From positions 1-19,173 of the forward strand of contig CAZOJJ010000051.1 of the NCBI GenBank assembly GCA_964580105.1: 19,173 nucleotides of DNA, read 5' to 3'. The notes beneath the pieces were generated by a model, which saw nothing but the letters and a program-made list of their open reading frames with translations, made no database searches and was not told the origin of the DNA. This DNA is from CAZOJJ01 sp964580105 (GTDB lineage: Bacteria > Bacteroidota > Rhodothermia > Rhodothermales > Rubricoccaceae). Every line of letters starts with the position of its first letter. The first letter of the stretch is position 1. Shown here one piece after another: positions 14,401 through 19,173 of this stretch. Made by a program: the position numbers and the translations under genes.

Positions 14401-16465
14401 GCCGTACCACAGCGAGCACGACGGCTACATCGCGCGGTACCTCCGCACGGGCGAGCGCCGCATCATCGGGATCGGCCGCGAGGTGGAGGGCCGCCGCAAG
14501 GACGGCTCCACGTTCCCGATGGAGCTGGCCGTGAGCGAGACCCTCCTCGACGGCCGCCGGATCTTCACCGGCCTCGTCCGCGACATCAGCGAGCGGAAGG
14601 CGGCCGAGCGGCTGATCCGGTTCCAGGCGCACCTCCTCGAAACCGTGGAGCAGGCCGTCATCGCCACCGACGTGGAGGGGCGGATCGTCTACTGGAACCG
14701 GTTTGCCGAGACGCTCTACGGCTGGACCGCCGAGGAGGCCGTCGGTCGCTCGATCCTCGACGTAACGCCCACCGAGGAAGCCTACGGCGAGGCCGCCGCC
14801 ATCATGGAGGAGCTGAGCGCGGGCCGGAGCTGGAGCGGCGAGATGCAGCTCCGTCGCCGGGACGGCACCACGTTCCCCGCCTTCGTCGTCGACTCCCCCG
14901 TCTACGACGAGGCCGGCGCGCTCGTCGGCGTCGTCGGCGTCTCCTTCGACCTCACGCCGCAGAAGGAGGCCGAGGCCGCCCTCCGCGAGAGCGAGGCGCG
15001 CTTCCGCGCCATCTCCGAGCTCACCTCGGACTTCGCCTACGCTGCGCGCCTGGGCGACGACGGCGTGTTCGAGCGGGAGTGGGTGAGCGGCGCCTACCGC
15101 CACATCACCGGCTACACCCCCGAGGAGGTCGGCGTGCGCGAGCCCTGGCGCGAGCTGGTCCACCCGGACGACCTCGACATCGGGCTGCGCCGCAACGAGG
15201 AGCTGCGGGCGGGGAAGCCCGGCGTGAGCGAGCACCGCCTCGTCACCAAAGACGGCGCCGTGCGCTGGGTGCGGGACTACGCCCGCCCCGAGTTCGGCGA
15301 GGACGGCCGCGTCGTGCGCGTGGTCGGGGCCGTGCAGGACATCACCGAGCAGAAGGAGGCCGAGGAGGCCCTCCGCGAGAGCGAGCGCCGGTTCCGGCAC
15401 ATCGCCGAGGCCCTGCCTCAGATCGTCTACATCCTCCCCGCCGTCCGCACCGGGGACACGGAGTACCTCAACCCCCGGTGGTACGAGTACACCGGGATGC
15501 CGGAAGGGACGAGCTACGCCGACGCCGCGCCCGGCGTCGTCCACCCGGACGACGAGCCGCGCGTGCGAGCCATGTGGGCGGAGGCCAGCGAGACCGGCGC
15601 CCTCGTCGAGATGGAGATCCGCCTCCGCCGCCACGACGGGCAGTACCGCTGGTTCCTCACCCGCCTCGTGCCCGTCACGGACGCCGCGGGCCGCGTCCTC
15701 CGCTGGTTCGGCACGAGCACGGACATCCACGCCCAGAAGGCCGCCGAGGCCGAACTGGCCGAGCGCGTGGCCGCCCGCACCGCCGAGCTGGAGCGGAGCA
15801 ACCGCGAGCTCGACCAGTTCGCCTACGTCGCCAGCCACGACCTCAAGGCCCCGCTCCGCGCCATCGACAACCTCGCCGCGTGGATCGCCGAAGACGCCCG
15901 GCCCGTGCTGCCGGCGGCGTCGCAGGAGCACCTCGACCTCCTCCAGGGGCGCGTCCGACGCATGGAGGCCCTCCTCGACAGCCTCCTCACGTACTCCCGC
16001 GCCGGCCGCCACGTCGGCCTGGCCGAGCCGGTGGACACGGCCGAGCTCGTCGAGGACGTGGTGCGGCTGCTCGACCCGCCGGACACCTTCACCGTCGAGG
16101 TGGACGACGCGATGCCCACGCTCGTGACCTACCGCGCGCCGCTGGAGCTCGTCTTCCGCAACCTCATCGGCAACACCGTGAAGCACGGCAGGCCCGCCGG
16201 CCGCGTGCGCGTCGCCGTGCACGAGGCGGGCGAGGGCTTCCTCGCCTTCTCGGTGGCCGACGACGGGCCGGGCATCCCGCCGCAGTACCACCAGCGGATC
16301 TTCGGGCTCTTCCAGACCCTCCACCCGCGCGACGACGTGGAGGGGAGCGGGATGGGGCTGTCCGTCGTGAAGAAGACCGTCGAAAGCCTCGGCGGCACGA
16401 TCCGCGTCGCGTCCGCCGAGGGCGAGGGGGCCACGTTCACCTTCACGTGGCCGCGCACCGTCTAA
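11483..16465 (+). CDS. Soluble multi-PAS/GAF sensor histidine kinase with a FixL-type heme PAS
   Basis: This 1660-residue cytoplasmic kinase has no signal peptide or membrane segment. The approximate order is GAF1 53-216, PAS1 234-355, PAS2 363-480, PAS3 485-603, PAS4 620-740, GAF2 744-918, PAS5 922-1040, PAS6 1046-1165, PAS7 1168-1295, PAS8 1298-1425, HisKA, then HATPase. PAS3, 4, 7 and 8 are PAS_3-like (EYTG, HPDD, YRW motifs). PAS5 matches the heme PAS of FixL: GQNVRILMPEP, His979 in SEHDGYIARY, Arg985, then IIGIGRE with Arg999. HisKA has FAYVASHDLKAPLRAIDNLA with phospho-acceptor His1452. ATP-site residues include Asn1560 and Asn1564, DDGPGIPP (from 1593) and GSGMGLSVVKK (about 1622). The transmitter resembles Cph1-type kinases, and an Rcp1-like regulator follows 26 nt later. 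The ATG at 11483 is chosen because the frame upstream is low-complexity and crosses other genes. No receiver domain is fused. O2 sensing is inferred. Confidence 0.95.
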   Translation: MPTDRSQSGAFTGPSAGPVPLEGGPSVNGRAADPVALDAALQAHARALATLNRINVQLAGKLDLQEILQAATDAATELTGAQFGAFFYNRVDERGEAYTLYTLSGAPREAFERFPMPRNTGVFGPTFRGEGVVRSDDITQDPRFGHNAPYHGMPEGHLPVRSYLAVPVVSRSGEVHGGLFLGHEDVGVFTEQAEALAVGVAAQAAVGIDNARLYEAAQREIAERKETEAALRASEEWARRLLLTLPAAVYTTDAQGRITHYNDRAAELWGRRPVIGKDLWCGSWRIFHPDGSPMPHDACPMAVALRERRPVHGEEIIVERPGGARAHVLPAPQPLFDAAGELIGAVNVLVDVTPQKQAGRDRALLAAIVESSADAIVSKTLDGTITSWNAGAERLFEYTAEEAVGMTVRRLIPPERLEEEDHILDRIGRGERVEHFETVRVRKDGRRLHVSLMISPVRDEAGRIVGASKIARDITERKRAEAALHESELRFRALADSAPVLIWVSDTENRGTYFNRRWTEFTGRTAERERGLGWVEGIHPDDRERAVETCRRHFDAREEFRLEFRLRHHDGTYRWVHDYGVPRFTADGAFLGYVGVCFDIHERKRSEYVLADARRRAEEAERQIRSIIDHLPELAWWARPDGRIDFYNRRWFEYTGTTPEEMEDEGWTQLLDPPFLPEVTERWQRSLDTGESFEMEFPLRGADGTYRWFLTRAQPVCDRAGRILRWVGVNIDIHDKRRAETQARFLAQSGALVEQMLDAEALLERLAHLAVPAFADWCAIDMVREDGSIEAAAIAHADPDKVRWGWALREQYPVDPDAPTGAPNVIRTGQAELYPALPAALIETVAETEEERRLIREIGYSSVIVVPIRVGEEVVGAITYANTESGRHFDEADLAAAEEVGRRAGAALEMARLHAAVRENAERLRAVIDTAVDGILTIDERGVVESANPAVERIFGYAPEEVVGQNVRILMPEPYHSEHDGYIARYLRTGERRIIGIGREVEGRRKDGSTFPMELAVSETLLDGRRIFTGLVRDISERKAAERLIRFQAHLLETVEQAVIATDVEGRIVYWNRFAETLYGWTAEEAVGRSILDVTPTEEAYGEAAAIMEELSAGRSWSGEMQLRRRDGTTFPAFVVDSPVYDEAGALVGVVGVSFDLTPQKEAEAALRESEARFRAISELTSDFAYAARLGDDGVFEREWVSGAYRHITGYTPEEVGVREPWRELVHPDDLDIGLRRNEELRAGKPGVSEHRLVTKDGAVRWVRDYARPEFGEDGRVVRVVGAVQDITEQKEAEEALRESERRFRHIAEALPQIVYILPAVRTGDTEYLNPRWYEYTGMPEGTSYADAAPGVVHPDDEPRVRAMWAEASETGALVEMEIRLRRHDGQYRWFLTRLVPVTDAAGRVLRWFGTSTDIHAQKAAEAELAERVAARTAELERSNRELDQFAYVASHDLKAPLRAIDNLAAWIAEDARPVLPAASQEHLDLLQGRVRRMEALLDSLLTYSRAGRHVGLAEPVDTAELVEDVVRLLDPPDTFTVEVDDAMPTLVTYRAPLELVFRNLIGNTVKHGRPAGRVRVAVHEAGEGFLAFSVADDGPGIPPQYHQRIFGLFQTLHPRDDVEGSGMGLSVVKKTVESLGGTIRVASAEGEGATFTFTWPRTV

Positions 16466-16491
16466 CCGAACCGCTACGAGATAGCCACCAC

Positions 16492-16968
16492 ATGGGGCCG
16501 GATATGGAAGTCAACGGAGTCACCCTGCTGCTCGTCGAGGACGACCGCGTGGATGCGGAGGCCATCCAGCGAGCGTTCAAGCAGCAGAAGATCGCTAACC
16601 CCTTCGTCGTCGTGCCCGACGGCGAGGCGGCGCTGCGTGCGCTGCGGGGCGAGCCCGGCGCGCCCGAGGTGGAGGCGCCCTACCTCATCCTCCTCGACAT
16701 CAACATGCCGCGGATGAACGGCGTGGAGTTCCTCCGCGCCCTCCGCGCCGACCCCGAACTCCACCGCAGCATCGTGTTCGTGCTGACGACCTCGGAGGAG
16801 GAGTCGGACAAGCTGGCGGCCTACGAGAACCACGTCGCCGGGTACATCGTCAAGAGCCGGGCCGGCGAGGACTTCCTGAAGGTGGTGCAGATGCTCCGCG
16901 CTTACTGGCGCATCATCGAGTTCCCGCCCAACGGCGACGGGTACGAGAGCAAGGCGCTGCGGTCGTGA
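16492..16968 (+). CDS. Rcp1-like single-domain response regulator
   Basis: The 158-residue protein is a stand-alone receiver. The acidic pocket is Glu16-Asp17-Asp18 in LLLVEDDRVDAEAIQRAF, the phospho-acceptor is Asp69 in LILLDINMPRMNG, the switch Thr is Thr99 in VFVLTTSEEESD, and the conserved Lys is Lys121 in GYIVKS. The insert before Asp69 and the ending MLRAYWRIIEFPPNGDG are typical of the Rcp1 family that partners phytochrome-type kinases. It has no DNA-binding or enzymatic output, so it probably acts through protein contacts or as a phosphate shuttle. An in-frame ATG at 16504 (MEVNGVTLLLVEDD) is an equally good start. It is the middle gene of the operon; its stop overlaps the start of the next gene. 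Confidence 0.93.
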   Translation: MGPDMEVNGVTLLLVEDDRVDAEAIQRAFKQQKIANPFVVVPDGEAALRALRGEPGAPEVEAPYLILLDINMPRMNGVEFLRALRADPELHRSIVFVLTTSEEESDKLAAYENHVAGYIVKSRAGEDFLKVVQMLRAYWRIIEFPPNGDGYESKALRS

Positions 16969-18053
16969 TCAAGGGCCTCCACATCCTTCTCGTGGACGAC
17001 AACCGGCTCGACCGGATGCTCGTCCGCCGCCTGCTTCCCGCCGCCGGCTCCATCCGCGAGGCGGCCACGGCGAAGGAGGCCCGCGCCTGCCTGGCCGAGG
17101 CGGTGCCGGACCTCGCCCTCCTCGACAACCGCCTCCCCGACGTGGACGGCGTGGACCTCGTGCCGCTCTTCGCCGAGCGCCACGTGCCCGTCGTCATGCT
17201 CACGGAGATCGAGGCGCCGGAGGTCATCGTCCACGCGATGCAACGCGGCGCGCAGGACTACCTCGTCAAGAGCACGCTCTCGCCGGAGGTGCTCAGCCGG
17301 GCCATCAACAACGCCGTCGAGAAGGCGGCCATGCAGCGGACGCTCGCCGAGCAGCAGGAGGCCCTCGCCCGGCAGGCGGCGGCGCTGCGGGAGCGGAACC
17401 GCGAGATCCGCGCGCTCGCCTCCGCCCTCACCCTCGCCGAGCAGGAGGAACGACGGCGCATCTCGGAGCTCCTCCACGACCACGTCCAGCAGCTCATCCT
17501 CGGCGCCAAGCTCCACCTCCGCATGCTCACCACGGTCCCGCCCGACGAGCGGGAGGAGGTGGCGGAGCGGGTGGCCTCGATCCTGCAGGACGCCCTGCAG
17601 GCCACGCGCGAGCTGGCCGTCGAGCTCACGCCGCCGGTGCTGGAGGAGGAGGCGCTGGGAGAAGCCATGCGGTGGGTGGCCCAGCACATGGCCCAGCTCT
17701 ACCGGTTCACCGTCCACGTCCAGGCCGAGGCGCACGGGCTCGCCGTGCCCCGCGACGTCCGCGTGCTCCTGCTCCAGTTCGTCCGCGAGCTCCTCATCAA
17801 CAGCATCAAGCACGCCCAGGTCTCGGAGGCGCGCGTGCACATCGCCGAAGACGACCAGCGCCTCCGCGTCGTCGTGGAGGACGAGGGGGCCGGGTTCGAC
17901 GTGGAGCGGATGGGCCAGCGGCCGTCGGGGTTCGGGCTGGCGAGCATCCGGGAGCGGCTGGAACTGCTCGGCGGCGAGCTCGACGTGATCTCCGGGCCGG
18001 GCAGCGGCACCCGCGTCACCATCGTGCTGCCGGTGGGGGAGGGGGCGCATTGA
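16965..18053 (+). CDS. Hybrid protein: N-terminal receiver with HisKA_3-type histidine kinase
   Basis: The 362-residue cytoplasmic protein starts with a receiver domain (about 5-120). This has Asp11-Asp12, phospho-acceptor Asp54 in LALLDNRLPDVDGVD, Thr80 and Lys102 in DYLVKS. A coiled-coil-like linker (about 120-160, rich in Glu, Gln and Ala) leads to a HisKA_3 dimerisation motif EERRRISELLHDHVQQLI with His171. The NarL-family HATPase follows, with RELLINSIKHA (Asn279), DEGAGFD (306-312) and SGFGLASIRERLELLGGEL (321-339). GTG at 16965 overlaps the upstream stop as GTGA, indicating translational coupling. In this order the receiver's phosphorylation could gate the kinase, linking the large PAS kinase to a further regulator. 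HisKA_3 kinases normally use LuxR/NarL-type regulators; none is in the window. Confidence 0.93.
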   Translation: MIKGLHILLVDDNRLDRMLVRRLLPAAGSIREAATAKEARACLAEAVPDLALLDNRLPDVDGVDLVPLFAERHVPVVMLTEIEAPEVIVHAMQRGAQDYLVKSTLSPEVLSRAINNAVEKAAMQRTLAEQQEALARQAAALRERNREIRALASALTLAEQEERRRISELLHDHVQQLILGAKLHLRMLTTVPPDEREEVAERVASILQDALQATRELAVELTPPVLEEEALGEAMRWVAQHMAQLYRFTVHVQAEAHGLAVPRDVRVLLLQFVRELLINSIKHAQVSEARVHIAEDDQRLRVVVEDEGAGFDVERMGQRPSGFGLASIRERLELLGGELDVISGPGSGTRVTIVLPVGEGAH

Positions 18054-18060
18054 CCGCCGG

Positions 18061-18097
18061 GGCGCCGCCGCCGGGGGCGGCGTCGCCGGGGATTTTT
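18061..18097 (+). terminator. Rho-independent terminator of the signalling operon
   Basis: GGCGCCGCCGCC (18061-18072) pairs with GGCGGCGTCGCC (18076-18087) at 11 of 12 positions around a GGG loop. TTTTT follows at 18093-18097. It starts 7 nt after the stop of the REC-kinase gene and closes the three-gene unit. Confidence 0.8.
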
Positions 18098-18134
18098 CCG
18101 CGCACGCGGAACGAGAGGGGGGGAGGCGGGGTCT

Positions 18135-18169
18135 GGAGCCCGCCTGCCCGGATGGAAGGCAGGCGCTCC
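18135..18169. repeat. Inverted repeat
   Basis: GGAGC (18135-18139) and GCCTGCC (18142-18148) pair with GGCAGGC (18158-18164) and GCTCC (18165-18169). This gives 12 bp with a 2-nt bulge and a 9-nt loop, CGGATGGAA. No U-tract follows. Confidence 0.6.
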
Positions 18170-18323
18170 CCGAGTCCTGCTGCCGTGCGCCGTCTTCGCC
18201 TCCTGCTCCAGGGTCCGTTCGCCGCCGTCGTGGTGGTGTGGGCGGGCGTCGTGGCCGGCGTGAACATGGCGCCGGATGCCGCCTGGACGCCTTTCGGCAT
18301 CCGCGTACAGGGCGACGCCGTAG

Positions 18324-18405
18324 GGCGGGATCTCCGGGCACCCGACGGACGCCTCGTCCAGCCGCTCATCGCGGAGGTGCCGGGCGTGCGCCCGGAGATC
18401 CCGCC
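18324..18405. repeat. Dispersed palindromic element, copy 3 (variant)
   Basis: A 16-bp perfect inverted repeat, GGCGGGATCTCCGGGC at 18324-18339 and its reverse complement at 18390-18405, flanks 50 nt. The CGGGATCTCC/GGAGATCCCG core is shared with the elements at 1271-1376 and 4493-4580, but here it forms the outer arms and the GTGTCATCCCGG ends are absent. Confidence 0.65.
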
Positions 18406-18532
18406 GGCCGAAGAGGCGGGCGACCGACGAGGTCCGGCCGTGCCTCCCGCCACGAGTGAGGCGGGGAGTCGTTCGTGGTTCGCCAAGGAAGCCGCCGACC
18501 GGCACGGGCCGGGTCGGGTTGGTTTCGGGGGT

Positions 18533-18554
18533 GGCACCGGCATCGTCCGGTGCC
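18533..18554. repeat. Inverted repeat
   Basis: GGCACCGG (18533-18540) and CCGGTGCC (18547-18554) form a perfect 8-bp stem with loop CATCGT. Confidence 0.6.
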
Positions 18555-18586
18555 GGTGGCTCTGCACGTATCGGCTGTGAGAGGGG

Positions 18587-18606
18587 CGGGGGCAGCGCTG
18601 CCCCCG
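18587..18606. repeat. 20-bp perfect palindrome
   Basis: CGGGGGCAGC (18587-18596) is followed directly by its reverse complement GCTGCCCCCG (18597-18606). No U-tract follows on either strand, so a terminator role is not supported. Confidence 0.65.
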
Positions 18607-18646
18607 CTGCGCATCCTCTCGTGCCCCGTCGTGCCGCTCCGGTTCG

Positions 18647-18674
18647 GCCGCCTCGGCGGCGGGACCGAGGCGGC
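18647..18674. repeat. Inverted repeat upstream of the small membrane-protein gene
   Basis: GCCGCCTCGG (18647-18656) pairs perfectly with CCGAGGCGGC (18665-18674) around an 8-nt loop. It ends 36 nt before the ATG at 18711, so if transcribed it would lie in that gene's leader. Confidence 0.6.
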
Positions 18675-18710
18675 AGGGGCGGCCCTTCGTGTTTGCTGCT
18701 ATCCGACCCC

Positions 18711-18869
18711 ATGACTACGCTTCCCCCGGCCTCCTCGGAGAGGAAGGCCCTCGACTCCGATCCGGCCGGTGGCGCCGGTACGCGCACCGAGCGCTTCGCC
18801 TTCTACTACTTCATGGGCGCCGTCGTGCTCAGCGTCCTCGTGATGGTGCTCTTCGCGCTGACGATCTGA
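18711..18869 (+). CDS. Small single-pass membrane protein, 52 residues
   Basis: The frame encodes 52 residues: a polar, Ser/Pro/Asp-rich N-terminus (1-23), then RTERFAFYYFMGAVVLSVLV leading into MVLFALTI at the very C-terminus. An Arg-Thr-Glu-Arg cluster followed by an aromatic belt and about 23 hydrophobic residues gives a convincing tail-anchor-like transmembrane helix with the N-terminus probably cytoplasmic. Codon choice (GTC, CTC, GTG, TTC, GCC) is like neighbouring genes, unlike the repeats before it. It is flanked by palindromes and followed by a strong hairpin. I do not recognise a family; such proteins are often accessory subunits of respiratory or transport complexes, but nothing here shows this. 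Confidence 0.6.
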   Translation: MTTLPPASSERKALDSDPAGGAGTRTERFAFYYFMGAVVLSVLVMVLFALTI

Positions 18870-18890
18870 GCCGATTGCCCGGCCATACGC

Positions 18891-18923
18891 GGGGCCCGAT
18901 GCGCTTGCTGTGCGTCGGGCCCC
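18891..18923 (+). terminator. Strong hairpin after the small membrane-protein gene
   Basis: GGGGCCCGATGCGC (18891-18904) pairs with GTGCGTCGGGCCCC (18910-18923) over 14 positions including two G-U pairs, around loop TTGCT. It starts 21 nt after the stop. A second small stem, GCCCGT/ACGGGC (18925-18930/18934-18939), follows. There is no U-tract, so termination would be Rho-assisted or the structure may protect the 3' end. Confidence 0.45.
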
Positions 18924-19087
18924 TGCCCGTTGCACGGGCTCGGGCGCACATTCGGGTCGTGCGCCGTGATGTGGGAGAACTCCACCGGCTCCAGGACCCC
19001 CTGAACCGTGCTCGCACCGCGAGCCGAAGGGCTCGCCGAGGGTGGGCCTCTCACCGGCTCGACGTGGAGCGGACGGAGCCGAAAGGG

Positions 19088-19121
19088 GAACCGGCCCGCG
19101 CGGTAGCGTGAAGGCCGGTTC
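19088..19121 (-). terminator. Hairpin after tRNA-Ala
   Basis: GAACCGGCC (19088-19096) pairs perfectly with GGCCGGTTC (19113-19121) around a 16-nt loop, starting 7 nt past the tRNA 3' end on the minus strand. The bases that follow on that strand are CCCTTTC, a weak pyrimidine tract. It probably serves termination or 3' processing of the tRNA transcript. Confidence 0.5.
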
Positions 19122-19128
19122 AACGATG

Positions 19129-19173
19129 TGGAGCTAAGCGGATTCGAACCGCTGACCTCTGCAGTGCGATTGC
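19129..19173 (-). tRNA. tRNA-Ala (anticodon CGC), 3' part only
   Basis: The window ends inside this minus-strand gene; 45 nt of the 3' half are visible. The anticodon loop ATCGCAC lies between GCA (rest of the 5' stem cut off) and TGCAG, giving anticodon CGC for the GCG codon. The variable loop is AGGTC, the T-arm is AGCGG-TTCGAAT-CCGCT, the acceptor 3' strand is TAGCTCC and the discriminator is A. CCA is not encoded (CAT follows). The 5' half lies beyond the window edge. Confidence 0.88.

Larger units (their letters stand above)
18098..18710. other. Non-coding, inverted-repeat-rich stretch
   Basis: I see no convincing gene in these 613 nt. A plus-strand frame from ATG 18152 (ending 18580) has a hydrophobic run near its start, but it reads straight through the palindromic repeats and then becomes Gly/Arg-rich. 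Minus-strand frames are Arg/Pro-rich shadows. At least five inverted repeats are present and are listed separately. Confidence 0.6.

Noticed and set aside
12182..15760. LOV-type flavin or phytochrome chromophore site in the PAS/GAF array
   Set aside because: I saw no GXNCRFLQ motif in any PAS domain and no phytochrome-type chromophore-binding Cys context in either GAF domain; only the FixL heme signature stands out.
11303..16324. Very long minus-strand frame opposite the large kinase
   Set aside because: Antisense shadow with repetitive Val/Asp/Gly/Arg composition; the plus strand encodes clear PAS, GAF and kinase motifs.
13891..16491. Plus-strand frame overlapping the kinase and running into the response regulator
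   Set aside because: The part before 16492 is an Arg/Pro/Gly-rich shadow of the kinase; only the last 158 codons are a real protein.
18152..18580. Possible gene with a hydrophobic segment (LLLQGPFAAVVVVWAGVVAG)
   Set aside because: It lies across two inverted repeats, the rest is low-complexity, and no family features are seen. Conservation in relatives could revive it.
18054..19128. CRISPR array
   Set aside because: The repeats are unlike each other in sequence and spacing; they are independent inverted repeats, not regular direct repeats with spacers.

Overview
The window is GC-rich, gene-dense bacterial chromosome. It most likely comes from a high-GC member of the Bacteroidota/Rhodothermota side of the tree (Rhodothermales-like). 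The evidence is two PorT-like outer-membrane beta-barrel proteins with signal peptides, starts that almost never carry a Shine-Dalgarno sequence, and promoter-like sites that fit the Bacteroidota -7 element (TAnnTTTG) about as well as the sigma-70 -10. No 16S gene is present, so this placement is an inference.

Layout. (1) Positions 1-1148 hold the 3' part of a DUF262 protein with a C-terminal HNH nuclease, possibly the edge of an accessory or defence island. (2) Positions 1149-1733 hold a non-coding stretch with a palindromic repeat, then a minus-strand tRNA-Gly(CCC)/tRNA-Val(UAC) pair with a recognisable promoter. (3) Positions 1856-8756 hold the conserved rpmH-rnpA-yidC-mnmE-mnmG-rsmG block on the plus strand. 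It covers ribosomal protein L34, RNase P protein, the membrane insertase, both subunits of the tRNA wobble-uridine modification enzyme and the 16S m7G methyltransferase. dnaA and yidD, often found in this neighbourhood, are absent. (4) Positions 8758-10159 hold two minus-strand outer-membrane barrel genes, one followed by a textbook terminator. (5) At 10365-11360 a divergent WYL-domain regulator is encoded. (6) Positions 11483-18053 hold a three-gene signalling operon closed by a terminator at 18061-18097. It encodes a 1660-residue soluble histidine kinase with two GAF and eight PAS domains, an Rcp1-like single-domain response regulator, and a receiver-HisKA_3 kinase whose GTG start overlaps the previous stop by 4 nt. 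(7) Positions 18098-19128 are rich in inverted repeats and carry one gene for a 52-residue single-pass membrane protein. (8) The window ends inside a minus-strand tRNA-Ala(CGC).

The most notable content is the signalling operon. The fifth PAS domain of the large kinase carries the FixL heme-PAS signature, with the His ligand and both O2-sensing Arg residues at the FixL spacing. This suggests an oxygen or redox input on a phytochrome-type (Cph1/Rcp1-like) kinase-regulator pair, feeding a second REC-kinase. No DNA-binding output is encoded in the window. A second theme is dispersed palindromic elements: three related elements built around CGGGATCTCC/GGAGATCCCG, plus a 28-bp perfect palindrome behind yidC.
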